Source: an uncultured Candidatus Thioglobus sp. (GTDB lineage: Bacteria > Pseudomonadota > Gammaproteobacteria > PS1 > Pseudothioglobaceae). Taken from it: a stretch of DNA of 33,098 bases. Below, one piece after another: positions 26,180-33,098 of the stretch. Within the stretch, counting starts at the first letter, position 1. Each line of letters opens with the position of its first letter. The translations under genes were made by a program, and so were the position numbers. The stretch is from the NCBI GenBank assembly GCA_000205985.2, contig GG730011.1:1-33098 (forward strand). Direction: 5' to 3'. The notes below the pieces were generated by a model. That model ran no database searches. It was given only the letters and a program-made list of their open reading frames with translations, and was not told the origin of the DNA.

Positions 26180-27084
26180 AAACCAATCTCAAAAAAATCG
26201 TTAAATTTCTTTCGTTCTTTTTGCGCATCACGAATACTTATTAATTCGAATCGTAGCTTGCTATTCGGTTGTCGCTGTGCCAGCTTGGCTAAATCCAGCG
26301 AAAACACCGTTCCAATCTTAGGGTAGCCACCAATGCTTGGTGCGTCTTTTAATAAAATAATAGGCAATCCATCCGTGGCAATCTCCACACTGCCATAGCT
26401 GATTCCTTCAGAAATCATTCGTTCTTTTTTAATCACAATCGGTGCGCCACTCAAACGACATCCTGTTCGATCATTAGCGTTGGTAATGGTATAGGTTTGG
26501 TTAAAAAACAAATCCCGTTGATTAATACTGAACTCATTAAATTGGTAACTCGGCAACAACCTTAAAGTAATGTCTTGGCTATAGTTAGGAATGTATTTTG
26601 GCGGAATGAATTGATAAACTTCCTCATCATGACCAACGCAAGGAAGTTGATCACCATCACACAGTTTATTCCCAATGTTCTCACGCAGATTAACCGATCT
26701 TGAATCAAACAACACGGATGTATTGAATCCACCTTTAACGGCCAAATAAGCGCGAATACCTTTTTTAGGATTGCCCCAGCTCAGTACATCGCCTTTAAAC
26801 ACTCGAATGCCATGCCACATCTGGACTGGCCTGTTGTTAATTTTAAAATTAAGGTCTGCACCCGTCACGGCGATAAACGTATCAATTTGTGTTTCTAATT
26901 CAACACCACCAAAAGTTATTTCAACGGTTGCATCATTAAAATGATTGTTCAGCAAATGATTGCCCCAGCAGTAAGCGTGTTCATCCATGACCCCTGATTG
27001 ACTCATGCCGTGCTTACCATGAGACAAACGCCCATAGTCTTGTACCGTGGTTAAAAATCCAGATTTAACAACCTTAAAACTCAC
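26176..27084 (-). CDS. pxpC: 5-oxoprolinase subunit PxpC (biotin-dependent carboxyltransferase-like, YbgK)
   Basis: PxpC is one of three subunits of the bacterial ATP-dependent 5-oxoprolinase, which turns pyroglutamate back into glutamate. The 302-residue protein has the family start VVKSGFLTTVQDYGRLSHGKHGMSQSGVMD, split here by normal variation, then NDRTGCRLSGAPI in the second half, and IGGYPKIGTV. Its start lies four bases inside the pxpB end. It is the last gene of pxpA-pxpB-pxpC. Confidence 0.93.
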   Translation of the reverse strand: MSFKVVKSGFLTTVQDYGRLSHGKHGMSQSGVMDEHAYCWGNHLLNNHFNDATVEITFGGVELETQIDTFIAVTGADLNFKINNRPVQMWHGIRVFKGDVLSWGNPKKGIRAYLAVKGGFNTSVLFDSRSVNLRENIGNKLCDGDQLPCVGHDEEVYQFIPPKYIPNYSQDITLRLLPSYQFNEFSINQRDLFFNQTYTITNANDRTGCRLSGAPIVIKKERMISEGISYGSVEIATDGLPIILLKDAPSIGGYPKIGTVFSLDLAKLAQRQPNSKLRFELISIRDAQKERKKFNDFFEIGF

Positions 27085-27764
27085 AGCTTGCCTCCGCTAC
27101 TCAGATATTCATCTCGACTAATAGGATCAAATTTCACCTGATTGCCCACGTTAAATTTATCAATGTTTTCAAGGTTATTTAAAGACAAATCAATCGGTGT
27201 GCGACCAACGATATTCCATCCGCCGGATGAATCACTAGGGTAGATGGCCGTTTGACTTTCAGCAATTCCAACGCTACCAGCCGGAATTTTAATCCTTGGT
27301 GTGTTTAGGCGTGGTAGTTGTATGCGTTCGTCCACTTCACCTAAAAAAGCAAACACAGGGCTAAAGCCAATCGCATACACCAAGTATTCTTTTGATGAGT
27401 GAACATTGATAAATGCATCCAAGTCTAGATTTTTTTCTTGTAACAATCGTTCAAGATCTAAACCAACCTCCAATCCGTAATAAACTGGAATGCGTATTGT
27501 TTTTGATTCTAATGCACTAGCGGTGTTTTGGTTCTGTTTTAAACATTGTTCGACTTGATTAACAAAATCTTGATAATCAATAACATTAAGATCATAACTA
27601 ACGTGAAGCGAAGTGTAAGACGGAATTAGATTGATAACAACGCCACCCATTTCATTTTTTAGCTGATTTGCAAAATTTGCGATATTTTTTGGCAAACTGG
27701 CATCAATCTTATCGCCAAAGTAGATAAGTATGGAGTTTTCCCCTGCTGAAACAATATTAGGCAT
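27081..27764 (-). CDS. pxpB: 5-oxoprolinase subunit PxpB (YbgJ, allophanate hydrolase subunit 1-like)
   Basis: PxpB works with PxpC and PxpA. The 227-residue protein matches the family: SLHVSYD, then IPVYYGLEVGLDLERL, IGFSPVFAFLGEVDE, PRLNTPRIKIPAGSVGIA, and the closing GGWNIVGRTPIDL. It overlaps pxpA by eight bases and pxpC by four, so the subunits are probably made in step. Confidence 0.94.
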   Translation of the reverse strand: MPNIVSAGENSILIYFGDKIDASLPKNIANFANQLKNEMGGVVINLIPSYTSLHVSYDLNVIDYQDFVNQVEQCLKQNQNTASALESKTIRIPVYYGLEVGLDLERLLQEKNLDLDAFINVHSSKEYLVYAIGFSPVFAFLGEVDERIQLPRLNTPRIKIPAGSVGIAESQTAIYPSDSSGGWNIVGRTPIDLSLNNLENIDKFNVGNQVKFDPISRDEYLSSGGKL

Positions 27765-28431
27765 GATTAAGCCGTTTTAAAGCCTCTACAGAGGCTGAAT
27801 TATCACTATGAAAACAAATGGTATCGATTTTGAAGAGCTTTTCACTTAAAAAACGTTGATATTGCTTAACAATGGCATCGGGACTATCTAAAACGGCACC
27901 TTGTTCACCTCTTGCTAGCATTTCAATGCCGTCATAGCCTCTGTCAGCAAACACTTCGTGCAAAAAAGTAACGTTTTCATTATTTCCTAAATTTTTATCA
28001 CCAGCCTGCACAACCAAAGCTAAATTTTTATCAACGGCTTTAATCACTTTACACATTGCGTCAAGCACTTTCTGATTATTACTCATGTCATGGTACAAAG
28101 CACCGTGAGGCTTAACGTATTTGAGTTTTGCTCCATTTTGAGCGCACAGTTTTTGAAAGTGTAATACTTGGGCGTGGATTAAATCATACAATTCATCACT
28201 GCTTAAATTAAAACTTACCCTTCCAAAATTAGACTTGTCTTCATAACTTGGATGCACACCAATGGTGACGTTATTTTCCACAGCAAGCTTAATGGTTTTT
28301 ATCATGCTCTCATCATTGCCAGCGTGACCACCACAAGCAATATTAGCCATGTCAATCACTGGCATTATTTGCTGATCAGGGTTAGGTGTTAAACACTCAC
28401 CTAAATCACAATTAATTAATTTTTTACTCAC
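27757..28431 (-). CDS. pxpA: 5-oxoprolinase subunit PxpA (LamB/YcsF family)
   Basis: PxpA is the third 5-oxoprolinase subunit. The 224-residue protein begins with INCDLGE and has ANIACGGHAGND, both family signatures; VKPHGALYHD follows near residue 104. It is a little shorter than the E. coli protein (about 244). The start is GTG, the only start codon upstream of the conserved INCDLGE. A TATAAT on this strand at 28447-28442 would put transcription within a few bases of the GTG, so a nearly leaderless message is possible. Confidence 0.92.
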   Translation of the reverse strand: MSKKLINCDLGECLTPNPDQQIMPVIDMANIACGGHAGNDESMIKTIKLAVENNVTIGVHPSYEDKSNFGRVSFNLSSDELYDLIHAQVLHFQKLCAQNGAKLKYVKPHGALYHDMSNNQKVLDAMCKVIKAVDKNLALVVQAGDKNLGNNENVTFLHEVFADRGYDGIEMLARGEQGAVLDSPDAIVKQYQRFLSEKLFKIDTICFHSDNSASVEALKRLNHA

Positions 28432-28484
28432 CTGATGTTGGATTATAATTCTTGATATTTGTAGACTATTATAAGGTTTTATTT

Positions 28485-29144
28485 ATGAATCAAATTAAGC
28501 AAATGTTCGAGCTACAGCAAAAGCTCAATGACGCCACTAACGGCACCATTTGGACTGAAGGCGCTACTAAAGATGGCCGTCATATTTCATGGTTTCGTTG
28601 TATTTACATGGAAGCCGCTGAAGCGATTGATTCGTTTAACTGGAAACATTGGAAGAACATTGAAGGTCAGCCAGATTTAGACAATGCTAAAGTTGAGTTG
28701 GTTGATATTTGGCATTTTATTATGTCTGAAGCCATCCATTTTGGCGATACAAAATTTGCTGAAGCTTATGAAGACATGGAGCCTGAAAGAGAAATTAACC
28801 CAGAGCCTATGGTAGAGATTTTGGAAAAAATGGTAGCAGTGGCCGCTAGCGCTACTGTCGATGTTGATAAATCACAAAACGCCTTGTATGAAATAACGGG
28901 TATATTTTTTAAGGCTTTAGCAACAATGAGTATGGATGTACCAGAACTGTACAGACGATACTTGGTTAAAAACCAACTAAACACTTTTAGACAGAATCAT
29001 GGTTATAAAGAAGGAACTTACATCAAGATTTGGGATGCAGTGGAGGATAACGTCATTGCCTTTCACATTATGGAAGAACATCCTGAATACACACCAGAGC
29101 AACTGTACAAAAAATTAGAAAAAGAATACGAACACGTCAGTTAA
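28485..29144 (+). CDS. Dimeric all-alpha dUTPase
   Basis: This 219-residue protein belongs to the all-alpha NTP pyrophosphatase superfamily, dimeric dUTPase branch, which hydrolyses dUTP to dUMP and keeps uracil out of DNA. Key pieces are the magnesium-binding YMEAAEAIDSFNWKHWK near residue 40 and the second acidic motif VELVDIWHFIMSEA near residue 71. I chose the ATG at 28485 because a TAAGG ribosome site sits eight bases upstream; a TTG at 28452 would add 11 residues that look like leader. Its stop is 66 bases before the antitoxin start. Confidence 0.88.
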   Translation: MNQIKQMFELQQKLNDATNGTIWTEGATKDGRHISWFRCIYMEAAEAIDSFNWKHWKNIEGQPDLDNAKVELVDIWHFIMSEAIHFGDTKFAEAYEDMEPEREINPEPMVEILEKMVAVAASATVDVDKSQNALYEITGIFFKALATMSMDVPELYRRYLVKNQLNTFRQNHGYKEGTYIKIWDAVEDNVIAFHIMEEHPEYTPEQLYKKLEKEYEHVS

Positions 29145-29154
29145 TTTTTTACAG

Positions 29155-29182
29155 TTGTACAGTAAGCTGTACATGTTATAAT
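29155..29182 (+). promoter_or_regulatory. Promoter of the yefM-yoeB operon
   Basis: TTGTAC (29155-29160) and a perfect TATAAT (29177-29182) are separated by 16 bases. The operator palindrome occupies the -35 box and spacer, so a bound YefM complex would block the polymerase. Confidence 0.7.
29156..29173. promoter_or_regulatory. YefM-YoeB operator with two TGTACA cores
   Basis: TGTACAG and CTGTACA form a perfect inverted repeat with TAAG between the arms; the two TGTACA cores are 12 bases apart centre to centre. The E. coli YefM operator is known to use TGTACA cores, so this fits autoregulation by the antitoxin encoded downstream. Confidence 0.78.
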
Positions 29183-29210
29183 ATTCTCTATAATTATATT
29201 GGAGACTCGC

Positions 29211-29465
29211 ATGCGAACCGTTAACTTTACAGAAGCTAGAAATCACTTAAAAACTGTATTAGACCAAGTTGTGGAAGATGCTGACTATACGGTAATCTCT
29301 CGTAGAGATGCAGAAGATACGGTGGTGATGTCGCTTAGTCAATTTAATGGCTGGATGGAGACCATGTATTTATTGCGTAGCCCTGCCAACGCTAAACATC
29401 TTGCAGAGTCTATCGCTCAAATTGAAGCAGGTGAAGGTGAAGATCATAAGTTGATTGATGATTGA
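29211..29465 (+). CDS. yefM: YefM antitoxin (Phd/YefM family)
   Basis: An 84-residue antitoxin that binds and neutralises YoeB and represses its own operon. It starts MRTVNFTEARNHLKTVLD, the DNA-binding fold of YefM, with DYTVISRRDAEDTVVMSL next, and the acidic C-terminus ([13 protein letters not shown]) that wraps the toxin. The ATG at 29211 has a GGAG ribosome site six bases upstream; a TTG at 29199 is rejected. The gene overlaps the toxin by eight bases. It follows an operator with two TGTACA cores. Confidence 0.95.
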   Translation: MRTVNFTEARNHLKTVLDQVVEDADYTVISRRDAEDTVVMSLSQFNGWMETMYLLRSPANAKHLAESIAQIEAGEGEDHKLIDD

Positions 29466-29721
29466 TGCACTTATTTGGTCTGGCAAGGCTTGGAATGACT
29501 ATCTTTATTGGCAAACACAAGACAAAAAAACCTTAAAACGCATCAATAAACTCATTACAGATACAATGCGACACCCTTTTAAAGGCATAGGAAAACCTGA
29601 ACCTTTGAGAAATAATTTATCAGGATTTTGGTCCAGAAGAATTGATGATAGCAATCGCTTGGTTTATAAAGTTAACAATAATCAATTAGTCATTATCTCT
29701 TGTCACTACCATTATGATTAA
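29458..29721 (+). CDS. yoeB: YoeB toxin, ribosome-dependent mRNA endonuclease
   Basis: An 87-residue RelE-superfamily toxin that cuts mRNA in the ribosomal A site. It closely resembles E. coli YoeB, including DDYLYWQ-like [12 protein letters not shown], the segment [17 protein letters not shown], and the closing HYHYD. Residues matching the catalytic set are present: Glu48, Arg67, His85 and Tyr86, so the toxin looks functional. I use the ATG at 29458 inside the yefM end rather than the TTG just before it. Its own stop lies inside the start of selD (eight bases shared), an unusual coupling to a housekeeping gene. Confidence 0.95.
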   Translation: MIDALIWSGKAWNDYLYWQTQDKKTLKRINKLITDTMRHPFKGIGKPEPLRNNLSGFWSRRIDDSNRLVYKVNNNQLVIISCHYHYD

Positions 29722-30748
29722 ACTTACTGAATACAGTCACGGCCAAGGCTGTGGCTGTAAGATTTCGCCTAAGGTTTTAGACACCATTTTAACGTCATCA
29801 CTTGATGAAATTAGCGATCCTAACCTTTTGGTTGGCAATACCGAGCGCGACGATGCTGCTGTGTATGATCTTGGTAATGGCGAGGCCGTGATTAGTACCA
29901 CTGATTTTTTCATGCCAATTGTGGACGACCCCTTCACCTTTGGGCGTATTGCAGCCACCAATGCCATTAGTGATATTTACGCCATGGGCGGTACGCCACT
30001 GATGGCCATTTCAATTTTTGGCTGGCCGCTGGATAAACTACCGCCAGAAGTAGGGCGAGAGGTCATTGAGGGAGGTCGAAGTGTGTGCCAACAGGCGGGT
30101 ATCATGTTAGCCGGTGGACACAGTATTGATTCACCAGAACCAATTTTTGGTTTGGCGGTAACTGGCAAAGTCAAAATCAAACACCTAAAACAAAATTCTA
30201 CCGCACAAGTGGGTGATAAGATTTATCTTACTAAGCCACTTGGTATCGGTATTTTAACCACAGCACAAAAACAAAAGAAAATCACCAAAGAGGATGAATC
30301 TCGAGCGATCGATACCATGTGTCAACTGAATGACATCGGTACCAAATTAGCCTTAATTCAAGGTATTCATGCCATTACCGATGTGACGGGTTTTGGTTTA
30401 GGCGGGCACTTATCTGAAGTTTGTTTAGGCTCTGGTGTTGGTGCTTTGATTAATTACGACAAAGTGCCAATATTACCCAACATCAAAGATTATTTAGCGA
30501 ACGGTTGTTCGCCGGGCGGTGCCACGCGCAACTTTGAAAGCTATGGCCACAACTTAAGCCAAATGAGTGCCGAAGTACAGTCTATTATTTGTGACCCTCA
30601 AACCAGTGGCGGCTTGTTAGTGATGGTTAGTACCTCTGCCCAGAGTGAATTTGATCAAGTAATGCAAAGTGCTGGTTTTAATTTAGAGGCGATTGGCGAA
30701 TTAATAGAGCAGCCAGATCGGTCAAAACCCATTATCCAAATCAAGTAA
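29714..30748 (+). CDS. selD: Selenophosphate synthase SelD
   Basis: SelD makes selenophosphate, the selenium donor, from selenide and ATP. The 344-residue protein has [13 protein letters not shown] at the start, with Cys13 and Lys16 in the positions of E. coli Cys17 and Lys20; it is the cysteine form with no in-frame TGA. Later signatures are [39 protein letters not shown] and [11 protein letters not shown]. It starts eight bases inside yoeB and is eight bases before selU. No promoter space of its own is visible, so it probably depends on the toxin-antitoxin transcript or one starting inside those genes. Confidence 0.96.
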   Translation: MIKLTEYSHGQGCGCKISPKVLDTILTSSLDEISDPNLLVGNTERDDAAVYDLGNGEAVISTTDFFMPIVDDPFTFGRIAATNAISDIYAMGGTPLMAISIFGWPLDKLPPEVGREVIEGGRSVCQQAGIMLAGGHSIDSPEPIFGLAVTGKVKIKHLKQNSTAQVGDKIYLTKPLGIGILTTAQKQKKITKEDESRAIDTMCQLNDIGTKLALIQGIHAITDVTGFGLGGHLSEVCLGSGVGALINYDKVPILPNIKDYLANGCSPGGATRNFESYGHNLSQMSAEVQSIICDPQTSGGLLVMVSTSAQSEFDQVMQSAGFNLEAIGELIEQPDRSKPIIQIK

Positions 30749-30756
30749 GTATACAA

Positions 30757-31854
30757 GTGAGTGAATTGACCCAAATAGATGACTTTACCCAGTTGTTTGT
30801 TAACAACACGCCACTCGTCGACACGCGAGCACCGATAGAGTTTAATCAAGGTGCTTTTCCCTATGCACAAAGCTTTCCACTAATGAGCGACGATGAGCGT
30901 GAACAGATTGGCACGTGTTATAAAAATAAAGGTCAAGAAAAAGCCATTGAACTGGGGTATGAGTTAGTTCAAGGCCAAGTTAAGCAAGCACGAATTGACG
31001 CATGGCTCAATTTCATCAAAAACAACCCAAATGGCGCTCTTTATTGCTTTCGTGGTGGATTACGCAGTCAAATCACTCAACAGTGGATTTACGAGGCTTC
31101 TGGTATCAACTATCCGCGCATTAAAGGTGGCTACAAGGCGCTACGTAGGTTCTTAATTGATGAAACCGATCGAATCATGAATAAAGTTACACCAATCATC
31201 GTCGGTGGGCAAACGGGCTGTGGCAAAACCTTACTGCTCAACAAAATCCAACATCAAATTGATCTAGAAGGATTGGCGAATCATCGTGGATCAGCCTTTG
31301 GTAACACTACCACTGAGCAACCGACACAAATTAACTTTGAAAATGCATTGGCCATTGAGCTGATTAAAAAACAAGCGTCTTCATATCTAGTATTTGAAGA
31401 CGAAGGCTCTAATGTGGGTACAGTGCATATTCCTGAGTGTGTACAGGTAAAGACAACCAAAGCTGATTTGATTCTACTTGAAGCCAGTCTTGACGATCGC
31501 ATTGCCATCAGTATGGATGCTTACGTGATCAACATGCACAGGGACTTTATCCATCAACATGCAAAAAATGGTTTTAAAAACTTTGCTAATTATTGGTTAA
31601 GAAGTTTAGAAAAAATTCAAAAAAGACTCGGATTAGAGCGCTATCAAGCCATGCTTAAATTAGTGAATCAGGCATTGGATAGGTACAAGAATCAAGCTGA
31701 GGCTGATGGCTTTTACCCCGTGGTTAAAGAGCTGTTGGTAGGCTATTACGATCCAATGTACAACTATCAAATTCAAAAAAAAATGGATAGGGTAGTGTTC
31801 AAAGGCAGTGCTGACGAAGTGCTTGATTACCTAAGCAGTCGTTCAGTTTTTTAA
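30757..31854 (+). CDS. selU: tRNA 2-selenouridine synthase SelU/MnmH
   Basis: SelU changes 2-thiouridine at the wobble position of certain tRNAs to 2-selenouridine with selenophosphate. The 365-residue protein has an N-terminal rhodanese domain with catalytic Cys97 in YCFRGGLRS and a C-terminal P-loop domain with GGQTGCGKT near residue 150. FEDEGSNVGTVHIPE follows, as in the family. The start is a GTG with a weak ribosome site; the spacing from selD suggests coupling. Its TAA stop shares a TTAA with the convergent ferredoxin gene. Confidence 0.95.
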   Translation: MSELTQIDDFTQLFVNNTPLVDTRAPIEFNQGAFPYAQSFPLMSDDEREQIGTCYKNKGQEKAIELGYELVQGQVKQARIDAWLNFIKNNPNGALYCFRGGLRSQITQQWIYEASGINYPRIKGGYKALRRFLIDETDRIMNKVTPIIVGGQTGCGKTLLLNKIQHQIDLEGLANHRGSAFGNTTTEQPTQINFENALAIELIKKQASSYLVFEDEGSNVGTVHIPECVQVKTTKADLILLEASLDDRIAISMDAYVINMHRDFIHQHAKNGFKNFANYWLRSLEKIQKRLGLERYQAMLKLVNQALDRYKNQAEADGFYPVVKELLVGYYDPMYNYQIQKKMDRVVFKGSADEVLDYLSSRSVF

Positions 31855-32117
31855 TAGCCTCGTTCACTGATTTTAATATCGCTCATGGGCGTTGCACGGC
31901 AAGCCAAAAGCTCATCGTTTGAAAGGTCGATCAAATTGTCTTTGTGATGAACCTCTCCTGAAATCAATTGCAAGATGCAACAACCACAGTGACCTTGTCT
32001 GCAATTGTAATCGACAACAATGTTATGATTTTCAAGCTCGGTTAAGATTGAATGTTCACCTTCAACATAGAGTGTTTCGGTTTTGCCGTTAATACCCTCA
32101 ACATCGATTATAAACAT
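31851..32117 (-). CDS. yfaE: 2Fe-2S ferredoxin, YfaE type
   Basis: An 88-residue plant-type ferredoxin with ligands Cys39, Cys44, Cys47 and Cys73 in the pattern NCRQGHCGCC then LACRA. In E. coli YfaE maintains the diferric-tyrosyl radical cofactor of NrdB, and here it lies seven bases after nrdB on the same strand, so the same role is likely. Its stop overlaps that of selU by four bases. Confidence 0.93.
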   Translation of the reverse strand: MFIIDVEGINGKTETLYVEGEHSILTELENHNIVVDYNCRQGHCGCCILQLISGEVHHKDNLIDLSNDELLACRATPMSDIKISERGY

Positions 32118-32124
32118 CGATTAA

Positions 32125-33098
32125 TTAAAGTTTAAAATCGCCAAAATCAGTATCGTCTTTCTCTAAAGTATTGTCAATTGCGCTGACTAAATAAGAGGTG
32201 ATTTCAGTTTCTTGTGGGGCAACTTGCACATTATCAGAATCTAGCCAACTGTTAATCCATGGTAATGGATTGGTGACGTGTTCATCAAAAATAGGTTTTA
32301 AACCCAGTGCATTCATACGCACGTTGGTGATGTATTCTAAATATTGTTTCAAAATATCAGCGTTAAGGCCAATCATCGAACCGTCACGGAACAAATACTC
32401 CGCCCAGTCTTTTTCTTGCTCACAAGCTTCTTTAAACATTTGAATTACTTCATTCTCACACTCTTTGGCAATCTTTTCCATGTCCGGATCATCTTTTCCG
32501 TCGCGCATCAGATTCAGCATGTGTTGCGTGCCTGTTAAATGCAGTGCCTCATCCCTGGCAATCATCTTAATGATCTTGGCATTGCCTTCCATTACTTTAC
32601 GTTCTGCAAAGGCAAATGAGCAAGCGAAAGACACATAAAAACGTACCGCTTCAAGAATATTGACCGACATAACCGTAAGGTAAAGCTGTCGTTTTAGGCA
32701 GTACAAATCAACATCAGCATTTTTCCCATCAATTTGAAGCTTTCCTTCGCCGTGCAATAAATAAGCCTGAGTGCATTTAATTAGCTCATCGTAATGCTTA
32801 GATACACTTTCAGCACGCTGAATGATTTTATCGGTTTTCATAATGTCATCAAACACCACACCTGGCTCATTTACAATCGCACGGATAATATGAGTGTATG
32901 AGCGCGAATGAATGGTTTCAGAAAACGACCAAGTTTCAATCCAGTTTTCAAGCTCTGGCAAAGACACAATCGGTAAAAAAGCAATGTTCGGGCTACGGCC
33001 TTGTACCGAATCCAGCAAAATTTGATATTGTAGATTGGAAATAAAGATGTGCTTTTCATTTGGCAATAACTTAGCGAAATCCATCTTATCTTTAGAAA
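32125..33098 (-). CDS. nrdB: Class Ia ribonucleotide reductase beta subunit NrdB, 5' end cut by the window
   Basis: NrdB carries the di-iron tyrosyl radical that starts ribonucleotide reduction in NrdA. The visible part has [11 protein letters not shown] with the first metal Asp, [14 protein letters not shown] with Glu, His and the radical Tyr, and the second set in [12 protein letters not shown] and [13 protein letters not shown]. It ends with [16 protein letters not shown] and a FGDFKL tail that binds NrdA. The ATG at 33084 is not the start: upstream codons read SKDK in frame, matching VSRDR of E. coli NrdB, so about 60 residues lie beyond the edge. The ferredoxin gene follows. Confidence 0.95.
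   Translation of the reverse strand, partial: SKDKMDFAKLLPNEKHIFISNLQYQILLDSVQGRSPNIAFLPIVSLPELENWIETWSFSETIHSRSYTHIIRAIVNEPGVVFDDIMKTDKIIQRAESVSKHYDELIKCTQAYLLHGEGKLQIDGKNADVDLYCLKRQLYLTVMSVNILEAVRFYVSFACSFAFAERKVMEGNAKIIKMIARDEALHLTGTQHMLNLMRDGKDDPDMEKIAKECENEVIQMFKEACEQEKDWAEYLFRDGSMIGLNADILKQYLEYITNVRMNALGLKPIFDEHVTNPLPWINSWLDSDNVQVAPQETEITSYLVSAIDNTLEKDDTDFGDFKL

Noticed and set aside
28452-28484. TTG start adding 11 residues to the dUTPase
   Set aside because: No ribosome site, and the ATG at 28485 has TAAGG at the right distance and matches the family start.
29104-29109. Third TGTACA upstream as part of the YefM operator
   Set aside because: It lies in the dUTPase coding end, 52 bases from the palindrome and off its spacing; a chance match is more likely.
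29199-29210. TTG start for YefM at 29199
   Set aside because: It lies over the GGAG ribosome site of the ATG at 29211, and YefM proteins begin MRTVNF-like.
33059-33084. ATG at 33084 as the start of nrdB
   Set aside because: In-frame codons upstream encode SKDK, matching the conserved VSRDR of NrdB, and the protein would lack about 60 residues; the gene runs off the window.
1-33098. CRISPR arrays, rRNA, tRNA or insertion sequences
   Set aside because: I looked for spaced direct repeats, tRNA-like ends and transposase sequence and saw none, though a tRNA or profile search was not possible.

Overview
The window is a gene-dense, AT-rich stretch of a gammaproteobacterial chromosome. Gene order and protein similarity (bamA-skp-lpxD-fabZ, pdxA-rsmA-apaG-apaH, lipA-lipB-ybeD, nrdB-yfaE) place it in Gammaproteobacteria. 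The low GC, heavy gene overlap, NnrS, a TusA-like protein and free rhodanese domains would suit a marine sulfur oxidiser such as the SUP05/Thioglobus/thiotrophic symbiont group. That placement is an inference from style, not a search result. No rRNA, tRNA, CRISPR array or insertion sequence was seen.

Layout. (1) 1-6027, minus: envelope operon DUF971-rseP-bamA-skp-lpxD-fabZ, running into a gene cut by the left edge. (2) 6120-9794: dapF on plus, converging on the minus operon pdxA-rsmA-apaG-apaH. (3) 10022-19594: two paralogous RND efflux units placed tail to tail around a small TusA-like gene. The plus-strand pump gene is interrupted by five single-base insertions; the minus-strand copy is intact. 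(4) 19686-21522, minus: ybeD-lipB-lipA. (5) 21523-21852: a 330-bp divergent control region with two promoters and two copies of an inverted CTAG-centred repeat. (6) 21853-26179, plus: a tight five-gene operon of MoxR-type ATPase, NnrS, hemerythrin-like protein, HExxH/VWA protein (DUF2201) and rhodanese. (7) 26176-28431, minus: pxpA-pxpB-pxpC (5-oxoprolinase). (8) 28485-31854, plus: dimeric dUTPase, then a YefM-YoeB toxin-antitoxin pair with a TGTACA operator, running without a gap into selD and selU. (9) 31851-33098, minus: the RNR-associated 2Fe-2S ferredoxin and nrdB, cut by the right edge.

How the parts work together. Region 1 makes and inserts outer-membrane components. Region 6 is the most intriguing: an ATPase plus VWA pair, the architecture of known metalloenzyme-activating chaperones such as NorQ/NorD, is interleaved with two proteins of types linked to nitric oxide, NnrS and hemerythrin. 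It is divergent from the lipoate genes, whose LipA is an iron-sulfur enzyme. In region 8 the toxin stop overlaps the selD start, so selenophosphate synthesis appears coupled to a toxin-antitoxin module. Three of the four convergent gene neighbours share a single TTAA as overlapping stop codons, which shows how compact this genome is.
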